In this document: piece after piece, positions 1 to 9,062 of the stretch
Layout of the letters: the number at the start of each line of letters is the position of its first letter
Numbering within the stretch: position 1 is the first letter of the stretch
NCBI RefSeq assembly: GCF_011074885.1
Contig: NC_054686.1
Location: 868,001 to 932,000 of the forward strand
Direction of reading: 5' to 3'
Length of the DNA stretch: 64,000 nt
DNA from: Brettanomyces bruxellensis
Lineage: Eukaryota; Ascomycota; Pichiomycetes; Pichiales; Pichiaceae
Translations under genes and position numbers: made by a program
The notes under the pieces: model-generated
Database searches by the model: none
Told to the model about the DNA's origin: nothing
The model's input: the letters and a program-made list of their open reading frames with translations, nothing else

Positions 1-15
1 TGGAATTCTAGTGGG

Positions 16-423
16 TTACTCCGTCCTTTTTTCCACACGTGTCTCTTCTTCAACATGTTTGTCACTGTATATGTTGCGAGTCTCCTTCATAAGCTCATAG
101 AACTGGATAATCTGGTCATCGCTCATCTTTTCTAAGAGTTTTTCAGGTATTCTGTATTTTTTCCAGTCATCGTGTGTATTCTTTTTTACCACAACCAAAT
201 AGTTCTGCCAGGATGATAGAAATCCAACTATCTGTAATGGATTGTCGATATTCTTGTGTGCCCTAAATTCTGCTTTCACATACTCGTCTCCCAGCTCTTT
301 TTGAGCTTTCGGGAGCTTTCTATGAGCCCTCAGTATTTCTCTATAAAGTTTTAGAGGTGGTAAAAGAGGCGATCTCTTTGATGAGCTCAATATTTTCTTG
401 GCTGCTGTCCATGCTGGTCTCAT
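16..423 (-). CDS. SDH7: Succinate dehydrogenase assembly factor 3 (Acn9/Sdh7 family)
   Basis: This is a complete 135-residue protein with an ATG at 423 and a TAA at 16-18. The N-terminus is basic and free of acidic residues, as expected of a mitochondrial presequence. It is followed by an LYR-type motif (LKLYREILRAHRKLP, about residues 24-38) and by GDEYVKAEFRAHKNIDNP, which is the signature of the Acn9/SDHAF3 family. Members of that family act in the mitochondrial matrix and help mature the iron-sulfur subunit of succinate dehydrogenase. The length fits the family. It is transcribed divergently from the LYC1-like gene across about 340 bases. The gene is intact although it sits at the window edge. 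The family call is firm; the exact ortholog name is inferred. Confidence 0.88.
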   Translation of the reverse strand: MRPAWTAAKKILSSSKRSPLLPPLKLYREILRAHRKLPKAQKELGDEYVKAEFRAHKNIDNPLQIVGFLSSWQNYLVVVKKNTHDDWKKYRIPEKLLEKMSDDQIIQFYELMKETRNIYSDKHVEEETRVEKRTE

Positions 424-760
424 TATGGTACTAACTTTGGTAGTTGAGATGAATAATATGTAAACAATAATTGCAAGTTAAATGCAGCACCTAAATATTT
501 TTAATGTAATAAAGTTGTATCTAATCGTTCAAGCCAACCATATGCGGAACCGATTAAGGATGACATTTTATTTTTTTTTTTTTTTTCCCCCCCCTACTTA
601 TGCGGGGAAATTCAGAATCAAATGCTCAATATTTCAATTTTTCTTCATTCGCGACTCAATTACAGACTCACATAGACATCTATCTCATTGGCCGATATCC
701 TTTATCATCTACTTACTTTCTTCTACGCTCTATTATTCTTCATTGCGGAAAATTCACAAC
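424..760. promoter_or_regulatory. Divergent promoter, SDH7 / LYC1-like
   Basis: This is a non-coding spacer between two outward-facing genes. It contains a T16 run followed directly by C8 (571-594), about 170 bases upstream of the LYC1-like ATG. A TACTAAC at 429-435 looks like a branch site on the plus strand, but no exon pair fits it. Confidence 0.5.
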
Positions 761-1906
761 ATGATCACTTTAGAAAGAACAAACGATTGGGATGTTATCA
801 GGTATTGCCAATCGAGAAACTATGATACATGGGGCAAACCATTAAGCCTCGAGCAGTACTTGGAGAGGGAAGAGATCAACTATAAGCATTCGCTCTGCAA
901 TCTAGACCGTGACTATTCGAAGGAGAAACGGGGTGATTATTATTGGGTTCTTAAGGATAGTAAGGCCGAAAGTCCGGTTTCGAAAGATCCCAAACTACGC
1001 AATATAGTTGCTTCGTGTGAGATATTGGTGAGAGATGCATGGGTGGTAGATTCAAATGATAAAGACTTAAAAATCAGGAATTGCCTATCAGCCGTGATTG
1101 GATCTGTCTTTACTTATCCGGAAAACAGGTCTAGGGGGTATGCCAGCCGAATGCTGACGTTGCTTGTGAAGCAAATGCAAAAGTTATTCCCTGGAAAGTA
1201 TGACTTCTCGTTTTTGTACAGTGAGGTTGGTGAGTTTTACTCGAGGTTCGGATACGAAAGTCGGCATGTTCCATTGGTGAATATTGCATTGGATGGACAC
1301 AGAAAGGAGCCCAATTTTGCATATCATCCACTAACAACAAATTTTGACGAATGTCTTGCCGTTTATTCCTCTAAACTTAAGAAAGAGATGGTTGCTGACG
1401 TCAGCAACGAGAAACTTGAACAGAACACCATCTCGTTTTGCCTCAAGCCACAAANGGGGACGATCGAGTGGTTTCTAAACAGATCCAGGCACAGTGCATA
1501 TTCGATAGCTGGCCAATCAAAAGAGGAAGCTGCAAATTTAATGTTTGGTTCAACGTTAGAAACTCCAGAGAGTGGGTTTGTGATTTGGTTTCTTGACTAC
1601 AGGACTAAGGTAGCCACTGTTTTGATGCTGTATGCAAATTCATTTGACAATTTCAAGAATTCAATGTTTCTTTGCAGAAATCTGGTGCCTGCCGACTTTG
1701 AGAAGCTTGTAATTTGGGAGTCCGAGGTTACTGACTATGATAAAAGTGGTTCATCAAACAAAAATGCCTTACGATATGTCAGGGATGAAATGCAAGCCGA
1801 AACAGGGCTTGAGAACAGTTCACTGAGTGCGTTCAGATTCTTGAACTTGGATGTTAGCGGTAAAAACGTTCACTGGATATGCAATGGAAAGAGTTGCTGG
1901 TTTTAA
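761..1906 (+). CDS. LYC1: LYC1-like lysine N-acetyltransferase (GNAT fold)
   Basis: The open frame runs back to 482, but the first plausible start is the ATG at 761 (MITLERTNDW...), which gives 381 residues. The upstream part is low-complexity promoter sequence, including the T/C tract. Residues about 110-135 contain IGSVFTYPENRSRGYASRML, the acetyl-CoA binding motif A of GNAT enzymes (R-x-x-G-x-A type). This is followed by SFLYSEVGEFYSRFGYE, the typical motif B region. The overall pattern matches the fungal LYC1 family, whose Yarrowia member acetylates the side chain of lysine as the first step of lysine breakdown. The substrate here is inferred from family only. Base 1455 is N, so one residue is undetermined; the frame is kept on both sides. 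Confidence 0.72.
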   Translation: MITLERTNDWDVIRYCQSRNYDTWGKPLSLEQYLEREEINYKHSLCNLDRDYSKEKRGDYYWVLKDSKAESPVSKDPKLRNIVASCEILVRDAWVVDSNDKDLKIRNCLSAVIGSVFTYPENRSRGYASRMLTLLVKQMQKLFPGKYDFSFLYSEVGEFYSRFGYESRHVPLVNIALDGHRKEPNFAYHPLTTNFDECLAVYSSKLKKEMVADVSNEKLEQNTISFCLKPQXGTIEWFLNRSRHSAYSIAGQSKEEAANLMFGSTLETPESGFVIWFLDYRTKVATVLMLYANSFDNFKNSMFLCRNLVPADFEKLVIWESEVTDYDKSGSSNKNALRYVRDEMQAETGLENSSLSAFRFLNLDVSGKNVHWICNGKSCWF

Positions 1907-2427
1907 GCGGTAGTGTATAGACAACTGCAAACTAAATTGGAATGTTTATGATGGGTGCAGCTACAAGATGCGTATTTGCAAAATATTTAATTTATTAGTA
2001 TCACACACTGAGACGTGGCAAGCACGTCAATGCTGAACGGCAAACCATAAGGAGTAGAAAGAAAAAGCTCCCACAAGGCATGCCGGATGATGGGATTGTG
2101 GATACCGATGCTCATGATAAACATAATGATAAAAAAGAGAGAGGCCTCATAGAGATATGCTTGGTATAAAAAGCAGCCAGATCAATCTGGCTATAATAGA
2201 CCAGAAAAATACTATTCACGTCCCAAAATGACATCAGGCGGCATGACTCGTGTGGAGAGCAGGGTATAATGAAGTGATATGATTGGATGACTGCTGACCG
2301 CCGACAGTTTCATTTGGATTTCGGTACTAAAATGCACAATATGACATACAGCACACAAATCAAGCATGAAGAATTTCTTTTTGTGAGTGCAGTTGCCTAA
2401 GCTATTTGCGAAAACCACACTTCATGC
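1907..2427. other. Convergent intergenic spacer
   Basis: This is the 3'-to-3' spacer between the LYC1-like gene and the orphan membrane protein. I see no gene, RNA or clear repeat in it. Confidence 0.5.
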
Positions 2428-2967
2428 TTAGTCTGTACGAATCGAGTCAACTTCTCTAAATGCATAACCATCGGAAACCTTCATGCCAGAAGAGTAATCT
2501 GGGAGATTAATGCGCCTAATAAAAACGTTGGAAGGTGAGTCTTGGGGACTTGGAGAAGCAGTGTCGAAAGAGTATGAGAGAGAAGGCATTGGAGTATGCT
2601 GAGACTGTTCTGGTTGGAATGCTTCTTCAATATCTGACAACTTCTTCTTATGGCAGACACGTTTGCCGAAAATATGGAAACTTCCAAACATGCATTTGTA
2701 GATGAAACAGTACGAGCCAAATACAAGCAACAGAATACAAACATCACGCAAAAACTCGAAGCAGACTATTTTGAATGTAGCCATAGTGGAGCTGACCTCG
2801 TCTTCCTGTGCAAAATGATATTCGAATAAACCCAGACCAACTCGACGTATTGGCTGGAAATGGCCGTCATCTGCACTGGACGGCAAGACTAGAAACTTCT
2901 TCTTCGTGTCTTCAAATAGATGCTCTCTTAGAAGAACAGCGTCGTACTCTGGTGATGGAATTCCCAT
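2428..2967 (-). CDS. Orphan single-pass membrane protein
   Basis: This is a 179-residue frame with an ATG at 2967. I do not recognise it. A hydrophobic stretch at about residues 68-92 (FLRDVCILLLVFGSYCFIYK) could be one membrane span, flanked by a basic patch (GKRVCHKKK) that would favour a cytosolic C-terminus. The tail is rich in Ser and Pro (TASPSPQDSPSN) and looks phosphorylatable. There is no obvious signal peptide. Its long upstream region (about 1.9 kb without another gene) gives no functional hint. It could be a small regulator anchored in a membrane. That it is a real gene rests only on length, composition and the absence of a better frame. Confidence 0.5.
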   Translation of the reverse strand: MGIPSPEYDAVLLREHLFEDTKKKFLVLPSSADDGHFQPIRRVGLGLFEYHFAQEDEVSSTMATFKIVCFEFLRDVCILLLVFGSYCFIYKCMFGSFHIFGKRVCHKKKLSDIEEAFQPEQSQHTPMPSLSYSFDTASPSPQDSPSNVFIRRINLPDYSSGMKVSDGYAFREVDSIRTD

Positions 2968-4878
2968 GATGACTAAATGCTAATGGTATCTGATAGAAAA
3001 TGCAATGGTATAAATGACGAGATGCAAGATGCAAGTGAGAGCTTTTGGAACTGTGATGCAACAAATTGGTGTTATGACTTCGATTAAACTGAACAGAATG
3101 ATCAAAAGAGGCACAACTGGTTACGATGGGCAGTACTTGAAAAATGTCTCACACTGTGAAAAACCTGGACGCAGGATGGGAGCTGGGAATGCAGGCTATG
3201 CTATATGTATGGAAAAGAAAAATCTGGAAGTTTAGGAGATGTTTATGATGCTAGACTATTAAGGTATGCAAACCCGTGTAGATTAGAAAGGGAGGAGCAG
3301 TAGGTCTAACAGACATACAAAAGTAGTAAAGAGACGCAGACGCCAAAAAAAAAAGTCAGGAAACAAACCAAATAAAGTAAAGGGACATTATTCAGTACTT
3401 ATTGACCGTGGTCCAAAAGATGGATTGGCGAAACTCCTTTGAAAAAAAAAAATCCTTCTAAAAAAAGTTCTTGGCAGTGTGGGAAAGAACTAAAAAAAGA
3501 AATGCAGGACATCTAAGGATCTGCGTTTGTAAATTTTTTGATACGTCATATATGGAAACCTAGAGAGCTCCGAAAAAGCACGAAGCAAATTGGAATAATA
3601 AAGACCCTTAGTAGGTAAATAAAAGAAAAAAAAAGTAATTTAAAGCAAATTAAGAAAGAAAGCATTGCTTGTATCAGTAAGCAGTGCGTTTCAAAGTGAA
3701 TTGTGAGGTATAAAGATATAATGACATGTAACATTTGAAAAAAAAAAAAAAGGAACAGTAGTGCAAAACATGAACGATTAGAATAATGTATGGACATCCC
3801 TTTCCTAGAATAACCGTTTCTAGCTGAAACCGAGACTTGTTTCCAAAATGGCTGCATCCAGATCAAAGGGGTGTGCATAAATCAAAAGCGAGAATAATGA
3901 GCTGAATTTATTCATTCATTCAATTTGATTCACGCTTAAAAAATGGGTATGAGTCTTGCCGATCAAAGGGTTTAGGGCAAAATTTTTTTTCCTTGCTCCT
4001 CAAAATTCCTCTCTCCTCTTTTACTAAGGGAGAATAAGAGGCAGGGGAGAGGGAAAAAAAGCCCCTGTAGGAAGGAAATGTTATCTAGAGAATATTTAGA
4101 ATATTCATCAGGCTAAATTAAACGTGAGTATGTGTCTGTGGTAATTGTGTAAACTAATATGACGCGTAATAAATTAAATTTCATTTCGGAAGACAATTGT
4201 TCACAACACACATTACAATGCAGTCTTAACGGCATATGTGTATGTTAGGATTAGGAAATTCGAATTTACTTACTTCTAGCCTTGCTATTTGCACAGCTAA
4301 TCAAAATTTCACTACGATTACGTATGCAGTATTCATTTGCATGTGTATTTATTTCATAAACGCCGAAAAGAAAGTCTTGACAAATTTTGAGCAGACAAAG
4401 CAAAGTGGTTGTATGAATCGGTATTTGGTAATGGCGGCATTTCGTTGATATAATAACAGTATTGATTTATTGTTACTGATAGTGGAGGCCATTTTTTGGT
4501 GTTAAAGAATGGTATTTTCCTGGTATTAAAGAATGGTAGTATTTTTCTGCTATTATAGCTGTATTTTCTTGGTACTACGAATAGCTGTATTTTCTTGATA
4601 TTAGGCAACGGTAATATTCGAACTCGTAAGTAATAGGCAGCTTATAATGACGTTAAAGTTGTTTATTCAAGTAGGGAAATTTGCCAATTCTGCTAAGTGT
4701 TTACTAATTTTCTTTTAGAACATATCCAACGACATTTCATTGGAAAACACGTGCCCCATCGCCATCTCATCCGCGTACATCCCTACACCGCTCATTACAC
4801 AAACACACTCTTTTCAATGATTAATAGCTTCTATCAAACTACACAAAAAGCATAAAAGGAATCCGGTGAATGGCACGC
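2968..4878. other. Long gene-free spacer
   Basis: About 1.9 kb lies between the start of the orphan membrane protein and the stop of YDJ1. It is AT-rich with several A8-A12 runs (for example near 3345, 3441 and 3738). One ACGCGT lies at 4162-4167 and one CACGTG at 4748-4753. A degenerate tandem repeat (4487-4610) is listed separately. The short frames here have no domain or compositional support. Confidence 0.45.
4487..4610. repeat. Degenerate 24-26 bp tandem repeat, about five copies
   Basis: The block GTATTTTCNTGGTATTA followed by a variable AAGAATG or TAGCTG tail recurs about every 24-26 bases: near 4487, 4512, 4538, 4561 and 4587. The copies differ from one another. On the minus strand they would encode a repeated RKI-PFFNT-like peptide, but no start or gene context supports translation. 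Confidence 0.6.
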
Positions 4879-6096
4879 TTACTGCTGAGAACACTGAACA
4901 TTAGGCTGACCACCAGCCTCATCGTCCTCCTCGTAATATCCGTTTCCAGCACGTGACTTTCTGCCGCTATGTTTCACCGGATCATAATCCACAAGCTGAC
5001 AAGAATCATCAACTTCAGCACCCTTTGGAATCTGGAGCTTTGGTCTGGCAGGAAGAATCTTCTCGAGATTCTTCAACTGCTGCTCGCTGGCAAAGTGGTT
5101 TGGTGGGAATTTCACGGTGAACTTCACGAACAAGTTACCGTAATCACCCATTTTTTCAATAGGCATACCTTTACCTTCGAGAACTCTGACGCTCTCCGGT
5201 GCAATAACTTCACCAGGAACAAGCTCAAGCTTCAAGAAATCACCGTTGAGATGCTTGAATCCAATCTGGCCGCCCGCCAATGCTGTCAAAAGGTCAATCT
5301 TGGCCTCATAGTACAAATCGTCGCCCTTTCTCGTGAAAGTCTTGTCTGGCTTCTCATCAACCACAATAATGACATCACCGGCAATCGTGTCTGGATACTG
5401 GTCACTTTCACCGTGGAAAACAATCTTTTCACCTGCCTTCATACCAGGATTGATGTGAACCTCAAGGATCTTCCTCTCCTCGATAACCTTCTTACCATGG
5501 CACTTGCCACATCTGTCCTTCTCGTTCATAATGTCACCCTCACCATGACAAACATCACAGGTTGTCTGGAATCTCTGAATCATTGGACCCATCTGCCTCG
5601 TCACAAACTTCATACCCGTACCATTACATGTGGCACACTTCTTCACGTTCTTACCACCTTTACCATTACAGGCCTTGCAGATCACCGTCTTGTTCAAGGC
5701 CAGCTTAGCTGTTCTTCCCTTGTACAACTGCTCAAGAGTGCAGCTAACTGTATGTCTAATATCTTTACCCTTCTTTGGACCCTGGCTCTGTCTTCCACCA
5801 CCAAAACCGAAGAACTGCGAGAAGATATCGGAGCCATCCATACCTCCCATATCACCCATTCCTCCGTTACCCTTCAAACCTTCCTCCCCAACCTGATCGT
5901 ATATTTCTCTCTTTCTGTCATCACTCAAGACTTGATATGCACTCGTAATATCCTTAAACTTCTCAGCTGCTCCGGGCTCGTGGTTTTTATCTGGATGGTA
6001 TTTGAGGGCCATCTTACGGTATGCCTTTTTCAGCTGTGCTGGTGTGGCATCTGGCGACACACCAAGAGTATCATAAAGTTTTGTGTCTGCCACCAT
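4879..6096 (-). CDS. YDJ1: Type I Hsp40 co-chaperone Ydj1
   Basis: This 405-residue protein has the complete class I J-protein layout. The J domain carries HPD at residues 34-36. A Gly/Phe-rich linker (about 75-105) includes [12 protein letters not shown]. Four CxxCxGxG-type zinc modules (about 140-205) read [24 protein letters not shown] and CGKCHGKK; the last lacks the final glycine pattern, as in relatives. Two beta-barrel substrate domains follow. The C-terminus is CSQQ, a CaaX box whose final Gln favours farnesylation. Ydj1 stimulates Hsp70 (Ssa) ATPase in the cytosol and at ER/mitochondrial surfaces, and helps protein import and folding. Length matches S. cerevisiae Ydj1 (about 409). 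Codon use is G+C-rich compared with neighbours, as expected of an abundant chaperone. Confidence 0.97.
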   Translation of the reverse strand: MVADTKLYDTLGVSPDATPAQLKKAYRKMALKYHPDKNHEPGAAEKFKDITSAYQVLSDDRKREIYDQVGEEGLKGNGGMGDMGGMDGSDIFSQFFGFGGGRQSQGPKKGKDIRHTVSCTLEQLYKGRTAKLALNKTVICKACNGKGGKNVKKCATCNGTGMKFVTRQMGPMIQRFQTTCDVCHGEGDIMNEKDRCGKCHGKKVIEERKILEVHINPGMKAGEKIVFHGESDQYPDTIAGDVIIVVDEKPDKTFTRKGDDLYYEAKIDLLTALAGGQIGFKHLNGDFLKLELVPGEVIAPESVRVLEGKGMPIEKMGDYGNLFVKFTVKFPPNHFASEQQLKNLEKILPARPKLQIPKGAEVDDSCQLVDYDPVKHSGRKSRAGNGYYEEDDEAGGQPNVQCSQQ

Positions 6097-7015
6097 TTTC
6101 TTTGCTTTCGAAATGCGTTATATGTGTTTCGAATATATATGCTCCGACTGTATCAATGTTGCTACTTCAAAACTGCTGTTAGTAGATTTTGCAATACTGA
6201 TTCAGTAGGTATCTTGTATTTTATTTGCCTCTAAACCAAAAATTATGCTAAGATCTATGCACCCTAATGTGATTTTCTTAACCTGATCCACCTGTGATCC
6301 TAAAAGATGTATATATAGATATGAGAGGTTGGTTTTTCCCTTTTATCTATAAACAGATTTAGCACAAATCTGAACTACACCGGTTTGCACCAACAAGAAA
6401 CACTATTTACCTTCAGCGCTTTCTTTTATCTTTTTATAAAGCTTCTAGCTGAAAAGTTTCCTTAATTTTTTTTTGTTTTACTTATTATTATTATTTGAAT
6501 TTTTTTTTTTTTTCTTGTTATTAATCTCCCTGGATTTAGCATTTCTTCCCACTATTCCGCATGATCTTTTCAACGCCGCCTTTCCTTTTTTGGGCTTTGG
6601 AATCTCATTAGCTGAGATTTGTGTTACGCGGAATATGGGAGAAAAATTTTTTTGATAAAAAATTTCGTCAGATCGCACGGCTTTGATGAGCAAGGGAGCA
6701 TGCCTGAAAATTTCTGGAACTTTCCAATCAATTTTTTTTCCTAGATAGTGCACAGCCGCAAGTAGTAGCAGGGTTCAGCCACTGATCAAAAAATAAGAGT
6801 AGTGGAAGTGAGTTTTAGGGATTGTGATTAGTGGGAATTTGGCTAGAAAAGAGTAGCTATATGCAATTAATTTATAAAGTACATTTATCGGAAAATAAAA
6901 CATCAGAAAGAAAGAACTAAAGGAAGAAGTACGAGTATGCAAAAGAAAGCAAAAGTAAAGCTGTGCACATCTTCAGTGTAGAGTAATTTCGCAATTGTAA
7001 ACTTTCTAATACATA
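6097..7015. promoter_or_regulatory. YDJ1 upstream region
   Basis: This is a roughly 0.9 kb spacer between the YDJ1 start and the end of the DUF4112 gene. A TATA-like TGTATATATAGATATG lies near 6307. The minus strand contains a TACTAAC at 6178-6184 (GTTAGTA on the plus strand) about 82 bases before the YDJ1 ATG, which might mark a leader intron, but no convincing 5' splice site is visible. T-rich runs occur at about 6466-6513. Confidence 0.4.
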
Positions 7016-8203
7016 TCAATTACCGAAATATCCAGGAGGAGGTCTCCGAGAGGTGTTTGGTGAAGCTCGTCTCCCATTGGATAAAGATGTACCTGGATGA
7101 TACGTTTCCTGTCTGGGAGAGCTCGGATAATATTCAGCTCTAGAGTCTGCAACCTGAGATTGACGGTTCAAACTTGCAAGTTGCTCCTTTTTCTGAGATA
7201 ACTTGGAAGTATTTCCGTATGCAGGAGGTCTAGAGAAAGGTGTAGAGGTGGTGGAATATGGATTATCGCTGTATGATCTGCTGACTGTGGGAGTGGTGTG
7301 AGGAATCTCTGGAAGAGGCCTATTAGGATGTTCTATAGGTCTGTTCATGTAATGTTGGTTTGAAGTTCGATTTGGATGGTTGTGTATATAAGTTGGATAA
7401 CGAGGAATATCTTTATGCTGATTATCGTTATTCTCCTTCACAGGTCTATTTACATGCTGGTACGTATTGTATTGTTGGCTCTGTCCGGTATTCAAGCCCT
7501 TTCTAGGCATATTTCCATACAGATTCTCGTTGTATGGCCTGCTTTGCTGATTCACAGATGCTTTTCGGATTTCCTGTTGCTCGGGACGGTTTGCTTGAAA
7601 TATGTCTGGGTTACCAGAATTATTGTGGTTTACATTAGGCCGGTTATCAACATTTTCAATCGGTACAGTTTGCTGTTCATGGGTGCCTTCTCTCTCCAGC
7701 AACTGCTTTCTGATCTCAGTATGGATAATTGCTGCGTTTCTCGTTGAGCAACCATTTAACCAAGCGAAAAAAGAGCCAATCACGGGTGGGAGAGTGATAA
7801 GAAGATCGAATATGATATTTGCATGAAGCTTTGCCTGTGTGGCGGCATCGATGTGGAATTTACTAACGGCCATCTGAATCAACTTCAAATGAACCAAATA
7901 CATCAAATATGGTCCGATTCCTGGAAGAATAACCATTATTGGTCCCAATCCACAGCCACAATCAACCGGGTAACAGCCCATAAAGCATTTGTCATCCAAC
8001 CATGCTCGCTTCTGGATTTTCTTCCACTGCTTTTGCTCTTGCTTTGTCGCGCTAGCTGGAAGTTTTAGCTTTCTTGTTGATCCATCTGGCAAAGTCTCTA
8101 TGTATGGGTTTTTGGTCTTTATATACTTTTCTGCCAGTTCATTGAATTTGTCAATTGCTGTGTCTTCTGCCAGACCCTCAGCAAAACTCTTCAGGGTTTG
8201 CAT
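7016..8203 (-). CDS. DUF4112 membrane protein with Pro/Asn-rich tail
   Basis: The protein has 395 residues and an ATG at 8203. Residues about 75-165 hold the DUF4112 core: LDDKCFMGCYPVDCGCGLGP, a hydrophobic segment (IMVILPGIGPYLMYLVHLKL) and a second one (ANIIFDLLITLPPVIGSFFA) ending in WLNGC. These are probably two membrane hairpins. The rest (170-395) is disordered and rich in Asn, Gln, Pro and Tyr, with several PPxY/PxY-like stretches (SRPPAYGN, RRPPPGYFGN) that could bind WW-domain ubiquitin ligases such as Rsp5. The family has no established function. The N-terminal KSFAEGLAEDTAIDKFNELAEKY is probably helical. The domain call is fairly sure; the role is unknown. Confidence 0.75.
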   Translation of the reverse strand: MQTLKSFAEGLAEDTAIDKFNELAEKYIKTKNPYIETLPDGSTRKLKLPASATKQEQKQWKKIQKRAWLDDKCFMGCYPVDCGCGLGPIMVILPGIGPYLMYLVHLKLIQMAVSKFHIDAATQAKLHANIIFDLLITLPPVIGSFFAWLNGCSTRNAAIIHTEIRKQLLEREGTHEQQTVPIENVDNRPNVNHNNSGNPDIFQANRPEQQEIRKASVNQQSRPYNENLYGNMPRKGLNTGQSQQYNTYQHVNRPVKENNDNQHKDIPRYPTYIHNHPNRTSNQHYMNRPIEHPNRPLPEIPHTTPTVSRSYSDNPYSTTSTPFSRPPAYGNTSKLSQKKEQLASLNRQSQVADSRAEYYPSSPRQETYHPGTSLSNGRRASPNTSRRPPPGYFGN

Positions 8204-9062
8204 ATGGAGAGATGTAGTATTTTTTGTTGATAAATTGCTTTCACCTCTGTTTGGGCGCTTATCAATAAAAAAGGAATGTCTTCTGAATGAAGATCAATTG
8301 AGTCTATGAAGGTAATGGAATTATTGCAAAATGTTAGTGCTGGTCTTGTTAATGCTCTCAGTTCAAGTAGTGGTTGTGTGGGGAAGTTGGAGAGTATGAA
8401 AATATAAGTTGCTGTTGGGAGATGTTGATCCGGCTGTTTCCGGCTTCCCCAGTTGGAAGTGAAAAAAAGGATAAGAATAAAATACAATAAAAAAAAATAA
8501 AAAAAATAAAAAAAAATAAAAAAAATAAAAATAAAAAAATAAAAATGAAACAATAGGCAACAACTGAAATAAGTTTAAAAATGTTTAAGAATGTATGAAA
8601 TCCCATCCTGCTTTGGTTGATGATCCATTACTGATAACAAACGGGGCTCATGGATTATTTTGATATTTCCGAGCAGGTAGGCGTGACAGAATTTGAGATG
8701 CAAATGCAGCCTGGGGAAAAAGACATCCACAGCTCGTTTATGTGGTTTTGGTGGATGATTTGGATTGGAGCCAGGAGGATGGATGAGGTCAGTTGCCGAA
8801 ATAAAAATAGAAGAGACAAAAAAATAAAATATGAGTGAAACAAAAAAAAAAGGGAGATGGACTGAGGATAAGATTTCCCGGGGATAGTTTCTTAAATCAG
8901 CGAGCGAGCGAGCATCGTATATTAATTATATGGATATATTTCAGGGCATATTTTATTGTTTTTTTCGGTTACGCTCAGCACTTGTAAGCACTTGGATACA
9001 CGCTTTTTCCATATTTTCAGGCATTTGGAAGCACATTTCACATCAATTGCAGTCAGGCAGCG
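8204..9062. promoter_or_regulatory. Divergent spacer, DUF4112 gene / metalloprotease
   Basis: This spacer contains a long A-rich low-complexity tract (about 8461-8549, A4-A8 runs separated by single T) and a short GCGA/CGAG run at 8900-8913. Hydrophobic Phe/Leu frames on the minus strand across the A-tract are products of low complexity, not genes. Confidence 0.5.
8461..8549. repeat. A-rich simple repeat (A4-A8 T)n
   Basis: An almost pure A/T tract dominated by A runs interrupted by single T residues. It sits about 260-350 bases upstream of the DUF4112 gene and may act as a nucleosome-excluding element. Confidence 0.7.

Noticed and set aside
429..435. Plus-strand TACTAAC between SDH7 and the LYC1-like gene
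   Set aside because: No 5' splice site or coding exon upstream fits; the LYC1-like protein starts normally at 761.
482..760. N-terminal extension of the LYC1-like frame
   Set aside because: It translates promoter low-complexity sequence including the T16-C8 tract; the family N-terminus starts at the ATG at 761.
4748..4753. CACGTG as a Cbf1 site
   Set aside because: It lies downstream of YDJ1, far from any gene start; another at 11718-11723 is inside the PalC-like coding sequence.
4969..6234. A 421-residue plus-strand frame across YDJ1
   Set aside because: It is antisense to a fully conserved YDJ1 and exists because of that gene's codon bias; its translation shows no domain.
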